In this document: positions 1-5,580 of the stretch, piece by piece
How positions within the stretch are numbered: position 1 is the stretch's first letter
Layout: every line of letters starts with the position of its first letter
NCBI GenBank assembly: GCA_022510885.1
Contig: JAFLSP010000078.1
Span: forward strand, 1-8,415
Source: Treponema sp.
GTDB lineage: Bacteria; Spirochaetota; Spirochaetia; Treponematales; Treponemataceae
Reading direction: 5' to 3'
DNA length: 8,415 nt
The notes under the pieces: generated by a model
Databases searched by the model: none
Told to the model about the DNA's origin: nothing
What the model saw: only the letters and a program-made list of their open reading frames with translations
Position numbers and translations under genes: made by a program

Positions 1-1129
1 GCTTGTCGTAGAAAATCTTTGCCATGTCCACCACGAGGATGCCGCTGCGGCCGGTGCGGTAGAAGTTGCTTTCTTCCCAGCCGACTATCAGGAAGTCGCC
101 GCTCATGCAGAAGCGGGTGTAGTGGTAGTCCTTGGGGAGTTTGGGGAGGCGGAACGCGACGTTCGCGCCGTCGTTCAGGATGGCACGGCCTTGCAGCGCG
201 CCGTTGAAGTACGTCGTGCCGTCGGCGAACACGGCGCAAATCCAGCCGTCCGCGATGAGCGCGGTTGCCGCGATGCCGTCGTCGCCGTGGACGTACAGGC
301 GCGGGGAAACGCCGCCCGCCGTGTAGCACGTGAGCAGGAACGGAAAATCCGCGGGAATGGAGCGGAGGAGCGAGCGCACCCGCTCGGGCGCGGCGGAGAA
401 GTCCTGCGGCGCGCGCGCGGTGTAGAACACGTCCTCGCTTGAGGACGCAATCGTGACTTTGCCCGCCTTCGTCACCGGCTGCATCGATTCCAGCGGGAGG
501 AGCGGCTTCCACTGCTTGTAGGCGAAATTCGTGCGCTCGTCGTCGGTCTTTTTGACGGCGGAAATCCAGCTGTCGCCGTCGAACACCGTGCCGACGATTT
601 CATACGCGCCGTGCACGTCCAAGTCGCCGTAGGTAAGCGCGGGATAGAGCATACGGTTCTCGCGCGAGACGCGCACCAGATAGGGGCGGTTTTCGTTGCT
701 GCTGGCGGATTCGGCAATCGCCGTGTTGAAGAATGCGTTGCGGTACAGCGTGAAGTAGGGCGTTCCGCGCTCAAACACCAGGTTCTCTGCCGTGCTCGAC
801 CCGAACAGGCGCACGTCGTGCACGAGCGTCGGCTCTTCCGTGCGCTCAAAAATCAGCACGCCGAGGCGGTTCACGAGCAGGAAGCCGTTGCCGTCCGCGT
901 CCGTGTTCGCGTCGGACACGCGGATGTTTTCCGTCCAGGGCTTGAGCGACTGTAGGCGGGAGACCTGCGGCAGCTGAATCTGCACCACGTTTGAATTCGT
1001 AAAGTAATACCAGGCGTGGTCAGCGCGTGCCGGTTCGGTCGCGACCTCCATGACCGGTTCCTGCCCCGCCTTTTTCTTACACCCCGTGAGCGTCAGCGCG
1101 ACGCACAGCACCAAAAGCAGTTTCTTCAT
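1..1129 (-). CDS. Predicted lipoprotein of unknown function, 3' end cut by the window
   Basis: The reading frame starts at ATG 1129-1127 and stays open for 376 codons to the left edge, so the C-terminus is missing. The N-terminus is a textbook lipoprotein signal: MKK, a hydrophobic stretch LLLVLCVALTLTG, then a lipobox L14-T15-G16-C17 followed by three lysines. Processing by Lgt and LspA and anchoring to an envelope membrane are therefore predicted. The mature part is rich in beta-type segments and recurring hydrophobic/aromatic strands such as GFLLVNRLGVLIFER, DGDSWISAVKK and DGWICAVFADGTTYF. This could be a beta-propeller-like fold, but that is a weak inference. I recognise no enzymatic motif. 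It lies 26 nt downstream of the Smr gene and on the same strand. It has no Shine-Dalgarno sequence but does have its own promoter-like elements (1136-1164). It may also be read through from the Bat operon, as no terminator is visible in the gap. Confidence 0.88.
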   Translation of the reverse strand, partial: MKKLLLVLCVALTLTGCKKKAGQEPVMEVATEPARADHAWYYFTNSNVVQIQLPQVSRLQSLKPWTENIRVSDANTDADGNGFLLVNRLGVLIFERTEEPTLVHDVRLFGSSTAENLVFERGTPYFTLYRNAFFNTAIAESASSNENRPYLVRVSRENRMLYPALTYGDLDVHGAYEIVGTVFDGDSWISAVKKTDDERTNFAYKQWKPLLPLESMQPVTKAGKVTIASSSEDVFYTARAPQDFSAAPERVRSLLRSIPADFPFLLTCYTAGGVSPRLYVHGDDGIAATALIADGWICAVFADGTTYFNGALQGRAILNDGANVAFRLPKLPKDYHYTRFCMSGDFLIVGWEESNFYRTGRSGILVVDMAKIFYDK

Positions 1130-1135
1130 ACCAAC

Positions 1136-1164
1136 ATAATAGAAGAAAAACGCCGTTACTTCAA
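1136..1164 (-). promoter_or_regulatory. Candidate promoter for the lipoprotein gene, leaderless geometry
   Basis: On the minus strand a -35-like TTGAAG (1164-1159) is followed by a 17-nt spacer and a -10-like TATTAT (1141-1136). Exactly 6 nt (GTTGGT) then separate the -10 from the ATG at 1129. A transcript starting at the usual distance would begin at or beside the A of the start codon. The -35 overlaps the last codons of the Smr gene (TTG AAG, then TAA). No GGAGG-like sequence lies before the ATG. The elements are seen directly; promoter activity is inferred. Confidence 0.5.
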
Positions 1165-1710
1165 TATCACCCAGGTCGCGCCCGAGCCGCCTTCCCTGCC
1201 TTCGGGATGGCCGGACGCGCCGAGATGCTCGCTGCGCTCGATGTAGGTGCGCACCAGCGCGCCGAGCACGGGGGAATCCTCGCGGGTGTGGTTGCCTTTT
1301 CCGTGGACGATGAGGATTTTCTTCAGCCCGCGCCGCTTGCAGTCAAGCACGAAGGCATCGAGCCGCGTCCATGCCTCGTCGCGGGTCAGTCCGTGCAGGT
1401 CGATTTTCGCGTCCGGGGGCAGCGCGCGCAGGTACTTGGGGCTGCGCATCTGGCGTTCCCGCGCCTGTGCGCCGGCGATGCGGTCTTTGTCCACCACGCC
1501 GTAGCGGCGCAGCCAGAATTCCATCGGGTCTATCGTCCGCTTCGCGTCCTGTTCCATCAGCTGTTCCGGCGTGTAGCCCTGCGCGCGCGCCGCCTTTTCT
1601 TCCGGCGTGGGCGCGTTCGCCTTTTTGTGCGAGACCTGGTTGTGCTTTTTCCGCCGCGCCTCCGCCTTCTGCTGGTCGGCCCACTGATTCAGAATGTCGC
1701 CAAAGTCCAT
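1156..1710 (-). CDS. Smr-domain protein (small MutS-related), putative nuclease
   Basis: The protein is 184 aa with no signal peptide, so it should be cytosolic. Residues 1-100 are a charged, Lys/Arg-rich helical N-terminal region (MDFGDILNQWADQQ and after). Residues about 102-184 form a Smr domain. The signature DLHG is at 104-107, HGKG at 136-139, and the terminal GGSGATWVIL matches the usual GGxGAT ending. Smr domains bind or cut nucleic acid; E. coli SmrB cleaves mRNA at collided ribosomes, and other Smr domains are fused to MutS2. The substrate here cannot be told from sequence. The start at 1710 was chosen over an in-frame extension to 1980 because a strong GGAGGA lies 6 nt upstream and the start overlaps the previous stop as TGATG. 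The extension would also run through the coding sequence of the previous gene. The residues between HGKG and GGSGAT (SEHLGASGHPEGRE) are Gly/Glu-rich. Confidence 0.9.
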   Translation of the reverse strand: MDFGDILNQWADQQKAEARRKKHNQVSHKKANAPTPEEKAARAQGYTPEQLMEQDAKRTIDPMEFWLRRYGVVDKDRIAGAQARERQMRSPKYLRALPPDAKIDLHGLTRDEAWTRLDAFVLDCKRRGLKKILIVHGKGNHTREDSPVLGALVRTYIERSEHLGASGHPEGREGGSGATWVILK

Positions 1711-2993
1711 CAGTCGTCCTCCAGTGATTCCGCGCGCACCCACCCGGCGACTTCGCCGCCTGCGATGTACGCCCAGTCGCCCGCCCGCTCCAGGACGCGC
1801 ACGCGCACGCCGTTCGGCATCGTCAGTACGGAAGTCGCCGCCGCATCGGGCACGGGGCTGACTGCGCCGCCACGGAAGACGGCATACGACCGCGCGCTTT
1901 GTTCCCGCGCCCAGACAAAGGCAAGCAGAAAGACGAGCGCAAGCGCGAGCGGCACGGGCAGCAGACGGCGGCGGAAGCACAGCGCCGCGACGGCAAGCAC
2001 GGCGAACATGGCTGCCGCCGCAAGCAGAACGCGGGCAAGGGGCTTCCCCGCATGAAGCGAAACGGATTCGGTTTGCGCCGTTTCGTCTTGCACAGGCGCG
2101 TCGGCTTCGCCGGGCGGAGGCGGCTGGAACGCGGCGGCAAACACGTCGTTCCGCCGTTCGGATTGCGCCGCGTCCGTCCGCACGGTGTCCGCGGGGCGCA
2201 CGGTCAGGCGGTAGGCGGGAAGCGTGACGGCAACGCGCGAGCCGTTGTAAGCGGTCGCCTCAACGGCAAAGGGCGGAAAGTCGTAGTCGCCCGCGACGAG
2301 CGGCATCCAGTCAAAGCGCGCAACGGGAATCAAGTCGGGGGAAAACTGCCTGGACAACGGCTCGCCACGCGCGAGGGGGAAGCGCTCGGCTTCGGCAAAA
2401 ATCGCGTCCTTGGGCAAGTCCCAGGAAAAATGCAGCAACTGCGTGCAATGCTGCGCATACAGCGTACAGCGCACGGTCTCTCCTGCGGCCACGGCAACCG
2501 CCCCGTTCTGCGGCACGGCGCGTCCCTTTTGGGTCTCAAAGGCGACCGAAAGGCGCGGGAGCAGCGTCGCGGGGTCCTCGTAGACGGTCACGGGCGCAAA
2601 CGGAATGGCGTAGGCGCGGCGGCGGACGTACACGGGAAGCGGCGGAAGGCGCGGCGTTCCTGCCGCAGAGAAGAGCAGCTGAAACAGGAATTTCGTCCCC
2701 GCGTTGCCGCCTGCGTCGTACAGCGTCTCTTTTTTGGACGAAACAAAGCGCACGTTCGGCGGAAAGTCGGGAAGCTCGGCACGCGCAAGCGACGGGTCGA
2801 TGCCGTGCAGCACCAGCGTGAACGTGCAGGGCTGACCGACGAATACCGTTCCGCCCTGCGGCACGAGCGAAAGGGCGCGGATGTCATCGGAAGAAAGCGA
2901 CTGCGCGGAAAGCGGCGCGAGAACCGCCGCGAGCGCGGCAATCAGTAGTCGATGCCGCCGTCGTCTTTTTTGTTCGACTGCACGTTTTTCCAT
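1710..2993 (-). CDS. batD: BatD-like ectodomain fused to a BatE-like TM-TM-SH3 tail
   Basis: The protein is 427 aa. Residues 1-31 form a signal peptide: an Arg/Lys-rich n-region, the core LLIAALAAVLAPL, and a likely cut after LSA. Residues about 32-270 are extracytoplasmic and beta-rich, as in BatD (oxygen tolerance) proteins. VGQPCTFTLVLHG near 52-64 and FDWMPLVAGDYDFPPF near 227-242 are typical Ig-like elements of that family. A Pro/Glu-rich linker (about 270-320) leads to two membrane helices (about 321-340 and 344-361). A bacterial SH3-like domain follows at about 367-424, with NGVRVRVLERAGDWAYI and GWVRAESLE. In Bacteroidetes a TM-TM-SH3 tail belongs to BatE, so this looks like a D/E hybrid lacking the BatE TPR part. 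The ATG at 2993 is the only plausible start: it gives a complete signal peptide, and AAAGGAG (3014-3008) lies upstream at a long 14-nt spacing. The gene overlaps the BatB/BatC gene by 52 nt. Confidence 0.85.
   Translation of the reverse strand: MEKRAVEQKRRRRHRLLIAALAAVLAPLSAQSLSSDDIRALSLVPQGGTVFVGQPCTFTLVLHGIDPSLARAELPDFPPNVRFVSSKKETLYDAGGNAGTKFLFQLLFSAAGTPRLPPLPVYVRRRAYAIPFAPVTVYEDPATLLPRLSVAFETQKGRAVPQNGAVAVAAGETVRCTLYAQHCTQLLHFSWDLPKDAIFAEAERFPLARGEPLSRQFSPDLIPVARFDWMPLVAGDYDFPPFAVEATAYNGSRVAVTLPAYRLTVRPADTVRTDAAQSERRNDVFAAAFQPPPPGEADAPVQDETAQTESVSLHAGKPLARVLLAAAAMFAVLAVAALCFRRRLLPVPLALALVFLLAFVWAREQSARSYAVFRGGAVSPVPDAAATSVLTMPNGVRVRVLERAGDWAYIAGGEVAGWVRAESLEDD
1717..1722 (-). promoter_or_regulatory. 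Ribosome binding site fixing the Smr start
   Basis: GGAGGA on the minus strand lies 6 nt before the ATG at 1710, inside the last codons of the preceding gene. It is the strongest Shine-Dalgarno match in the window and decides the start of the Smr gene. Confidence 0.8.
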
Positions 2994-4582
2994 TGGTTCT
3001 GTTCGTTCTCCTTTATGAGCGTAAAAATGCCGTTCGCGAGCTTGGAATCATCCGTTCCCTCGCCTGCCTGCCGCATCTCCGTTTCCGCGCTCTGCGCCTG
3101 TCGCATCGTCGTCTCGGTCTGGCACAGTTCCAGGTTGATTTTCGCGTCCGTGTTGGCCGGGTCGGCAAGAATCGCCTGCTTGAACAGGCCGATTGCGCGG
3201 TCGGTCTCGCCCTGCTGATGCGCAATCACGCCCTCATTGTACAGCGCGGCGCTCCGAAGCGACGCGGGCGCATCGGGGGCGATGTCCGCAAGGCGCGCGG
3301 ACGCGGCGGCGTACTCCTCCTGCGCGAGGTAGGTTGCCGCAAGCGCGAATGCGGCATACTGCGCGAGCGTATCGTCCTGCGCGGCACGGGCTTCCGTCTC
3401 GGTCTGCAAGAAGATTGCCGTTGCCTGCCGGTACTTCCGCTGATACCATGCCCATGCCCCGCGCGCGATTGCCGCATTGCCGCGCGCGTTGCAGGACGAG
3501 ACAAAAGGCGCAAGGCAGCAGACCGCAAGCACTGCCGACGTGCGGAGCGTGCGCGCAGAAATATCCGCCTCGCCCGCGACAAACGACACGGCAAAGCAGG
3601 CGAGCGCGAGCAAGAGGAACAGCGCGCGGCGGTCTACGTCCTGCGTTTCATAGGCGAAGGACGTGCCGTCCGCGCCGTTTGCGGAACTGTGCGTCGTATT
3701 CGCCGAAAGCGCGCGCAGCAGTCGGTGCGCCGACCCCTGCGCCGTAGCCGGTAGGTACTGCACTGTCGCACCGCGTGTCCGTCTGGGGAATGCCATCGAT
3801 TCATTTGCCCTGTCCGCGCATGAGCGCAAGGCCTGCGCCCGCAGCGCGGTATGCACGGTCGTCTTGCCGTCGCCCGCCGTCACCTCCGCGCCCTGCTCGC
3901 TGCCAAAGCCAATCAGCGCGACGGGAATGCCGTAGCGCACCGCGTCATCCAACGCTGCCTGCAAGCCGCCGTCCGTCTCGTCGCCGTCGGTGAACACCCA
4001 CACGTGCGCCGCCTGCGCGGACTGCGGGGGAAACGCGCTGACCGCCGCCGCAATGCCCCGCCCCAGCCGCGAGCCGGTCGCCGTCATCAGGCCAGGGGAA
4101 AGCGCGTCCAGCAGCGCATGCACGGACGCAAGGTCTTCGGTGAGCGGAACGGCAAGCACGCCGTCGCCCTTGGCAAGCACCACGGAGACGGACGGAGCGC
4201 GCATCGCCTCCAAAAGCGCCCGCGCGTACTGCCGCGCCGCCTCAAGCCGCGTCATGCCGCCGCCCGCGTCGCGCGCGTTCATGCTGTAGGAAATGTCAAA
4301 GACGAAGCACACCGCGTCGCCGTTTTTCTGCACGGGGACGACTTTCTTTCCCCATGAAACGCCCGCGCACGCAAGCACCAAAAGCGTCCACGTCATGCCG
4401 CGCAGCAGGATTTTTGCGGCAAGCGCGCGCCGCACCCGCCGGACTGACGTGCCGTCAAACGACTCGCCGTACAGAACGCCGAGTGACGCGCACAGCTTTT
4501 TCACGCGCGCGAGCAGGAAGACCAGCGCGGGAACAAGCGGCACGAGCAGCAGGAACGCGCCCGGATACGCACAGCGAATCAT
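2942..4582 (-). CDS. batB: BatB (membrane VWA) fused to a BatC-like TPR domain
   Basis: The protein is 546 aa from ATG 4582, which overlaps the batA stop as ATGA and has GGGGGA 6 nt upstream. An in-frame ATG at 4618 would add 12 aa but lies inside batA. Segments in order: TM1 about 8-25; a positively charged loop; TM2 about 60-77; a VWA domain about 90-295 with MIDAS motif D96-x-S98-x-S100 (FDISYSM) and FTDGDE (D199); TM3 about 319-337; TM4 about 347-363; then TPR-type helical repeats about 364-490, including SAALYNEGVIAHQQGETDRA and LFKQAILADP. The tail is Gln/Glu/Lys-rich. The positive-inside rule puts both the VWA and the TPR domains in the periplasm. The usual BatB is about 320-330 aa and ends after one C-terminal helix; BatC is normally separate. 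VSSC at 361-364 looks like a lipobox at the junction. The likely role is a scaffold with BatA and BatD in the envelope. Confidence 0.9.
   Translation of the reverse strand: MIRCAYPGAFLLLVPLVPALVFLLARVKKLCASLGVLYGESFDGTSVRRVRRALAAKILLRGMTWTLLVLACAGVSWGKKVVPVQKNGDAVCFVFDISYSMNARDAGGGMTRLEAARQYARALLEAMRAPSVSVVLAKGDGVLAVPLTEDLASVHALLDALSPGLMTATGSRLGRGIAAAVSAFPPQSAQAAHVWVFTDGDETDGGLQAALDDAVRYGIPVALIGFGSEQGAEVTAGDGKTTVHTALRAQALRSCADRANESMAFPRRTRGATVQYLPATAQGSAHRLLRALSANTTHSSANGADGTSFAYETQDVDRRALFLLLALACFAVSFVAGEADISARTLRTSAVLAVCCLAPFVSSCNARGNAAIARGAWAWYQRKYRQATAIFLQTETEARAAQDDTLAQYAAFALAATYLAQEEYAAASARLADIAPDAPASLRSAALYNEGVIAHQQGETDRAIGLFKQAILADPANTDAKINLELCQTETTMRQAQSAETEMRQAGEGTDDSKLANGIFTLIKENEQNQWKNVQSNKKDDGGIDY
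3008..3014 (-). promoter_or_regulatory. Possible ribosome binding site of the BatD/E gene, unusually distant
   Basis: AAAGGAG on the minus strand is a good Shine-Dalgarno match but sits 14 nt before the ATG at 2993, farther than usual. It lies within the BatB/BatC reading frame (Lys-Glu codons). No better start lies closer to it. Ribosomes finishing BatB/BatC would pass through the 52-nt overlap, so this site may help them re-initiate. Confidence 0.45.
4235..4258. repeat. 24-bp direct repeat, copy in BatB/BatC
   Basis: These 24 bases are identical to 5230-5253. They encode GMTRLEAA just after the MIDAS motif of the VWA domain. The match probably reflects shared ancestry of batA and batB plus uniform codon choice. 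Both copies are read in the same codon phase. Confidence 0.8.
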
Positions 4583-5580
4583 AGCACTTCCCCCAAAAAC
4601 AGCCGCTTGACTGCCCATGCCACAAGCAGCGCGACCATGCCCGCAAGCAGGAACTGCCGTCCGAGCGGTTCATCTGCCGTGCGCACGTAGAACGACTGCG
4701 CCACGCCTTCTACCTGACTGATTGCCGCGAGCCGCTCCGCAAGCGTGGCCGTATGTTCCACGCCAAAATACTGCCCGCCCGCAATCTGCGCGACAGTCTC
4801 CAGGGGCGCGCTGTCAAACTCGGACTCATAGTAGCCCGCGCGGACGCGCCCCGTCTCCGGGTCTACGTAGGAAATCGGCACCGAACCGCGCGTGCCGATG
4901 CCGAAGGCATAGAGCGTGATGCCCTGCCGCGCGGCAAGCTGCGCCGCCGTCTCGGGATGCACCGTCCCCGCGTTGTTCTCGCCGTCGGTAATGAGCACGA
5001 TGCATTTTTTCGGCGCGGACGAGGCAAGCAGATGATAGACCGCCGCGCTCAGTCCTACGCCGATTGCCGAACCTTCGCCCAAGCCGCCGGGCGCGAGCGC
5101 GTCAAGCCGCTGCAAGAAGAGCGCGTGGTCGCTCGTGGGCGGCACGACGGCCGCCGCCTCGCTCGCCATTGCCACCACGCCGAACGCCGCGCCCCGGTTC
5201 GCCTCCACCATCGTGCGTATGCCGACCTTCGCCGCCTCAAGCCGCGTCATGCCCGCAATGTCCCGCGCCGCCATGGACGGGCTGACATCAAGCACGAACA
5301 GAATATCCGTTCCTTTTGACGTGTAGACCCTCTCCTGATGATGCACCACGGGATTCGCCAATGCGACCACCACGAGCACGAATCCCGCCCCGCACAGGCC
5401 GTCCGCAAGCCGCGAGAAGAACCGTCTGCTCATCCCGCCCCATGCAAAGGTCGCGCCGCCCCAGTCGGACAGCGTGAGCGCGAAGGAGACGCGCCGGAAC
5501 AGGCCGGCTTTCCGCAGCACGAACAACGCGGGCAGCAGGAACAACAGCAACAATGCGGACGGATGCTCAAAGGTCGCCAT
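4579..5580 (-). CDS. batA: BatA, membrane-anchored VWA-domain protein
   Basis: The protein is 333 aa, the usual size for BatA. TM1 is at about 7-23, followed by a basic cytoplasmic loop (RKAGLFRR to SRRFFSRL), TM2 at about 61-78, and a VWA domain at about 91-290. TM3 at about 308-326 is followed by a short basic tail. This topology puts the VWA domain in the periplasm. MIDAS residues are D98-x-S100-x-S102 (LDVSPSM) and D199 in ITDGE. The position usually held by Thr is Ser171 (GEGSAIG). VPISYVDPETGRV and QIAGGQYF are typical of the BatA C-terminal half. The start overlaps the previous gene by 14 nt and is preceded by a G7 tract instead of a clear GGAGG, so expression probably relies on translational coupling. 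BatA is thought to act with BatB and the MoxR ATPase. The aerotolerance role comes from Bacteroides; bat deletion in Leptospira biflexa was reported without an oxidative-stress phenotype. Confidence 0.94.
   Translation of the reverse strand: MATFEHPSALLLLFLLPALFVLRKAGLFRRVSFALTLSDWGGATFAWGGMSRRFFSRLADGLCGAGFVLVVVALANPVVHHQERVYTSKGTDILFVLDVSPSMAARDIAGMTRLEAAKVGIRTMVEANRGAAFGVVAMASEAAAVVPPTSDHALFLQRLDALAPGGLGEGSAIGVGLSAAVYHLLASSAPKKCIVLITDGENNAGTVHPETAAQLAARQGITLYAFGIGTRGSVPISYVDPETGRVRAGYYESEFDSAPLETVAQIAGGQYFGVEHTATLAERLAAISQVEGVAQSFYVRTADEPLGRQFLLAGMVALLVAWAVKRLFLGEVL
4589..4594 (-). promoter_or_regulatory. Ribosome binding site deciding the BatB/BatC start
   Basis: GGGGGA on the minus strand matches GGAGGA at five of six positions and lies 6 nt before ATG 4582. 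With the ATGA overlap it favours 4582 over the in-frame ATG at 4618. Confidence 0.55.
5230..5253. repeat. 24-bp direct repeat, copy in batA
   Basis: Identical to 4235-4258, 995 bp away and in the same orientation. It encodes the same GMTRLEAA peptide in the BatA VWA domain. Identity stops on both sides of the 24 bases. Confidence 0.8.

Noticed and set aside
1130..1155. Possible terminator between the Smr gene and the lipoprotein gene
   Set aside because: The coding-strand gap has a T5 run (1150-1146) but no GC-rich inverted repeat before it that I can fold, so no intrinsic terminator is supported.
1711..1980. N-terminal extension of the Smr protein to an ATG at 1980
   Set aside because: It would overlap the previous gene by 270 nt and add Arg/Ala-rich sequence. 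ATG 1710 has GGAGGA and a TGATG junction.
1207..2055. 282-codon open frame on the plus strand
   Set aside because: Antisense across the Smr domain and the BatD/E tail; the predicted product has no recognisable motif and spans two real genes.
1899..2948. 349-codon open frame on the plus strand
   Set aside because: It lies wholly antisense to the BatD/E gene, which has a signal peptide, membrane helices and an SH3 domain. The plus-strand product is Arg/Gly-rich with no domain, a usual by-product of GC-rich coding DNA.
2993..3754. 253-codon open frame on the plus strand
   Set aside because: Antisense to the TPR region and neighbouring parts of BatB/BatC; Arg-rich composition typical of a shadow frame.
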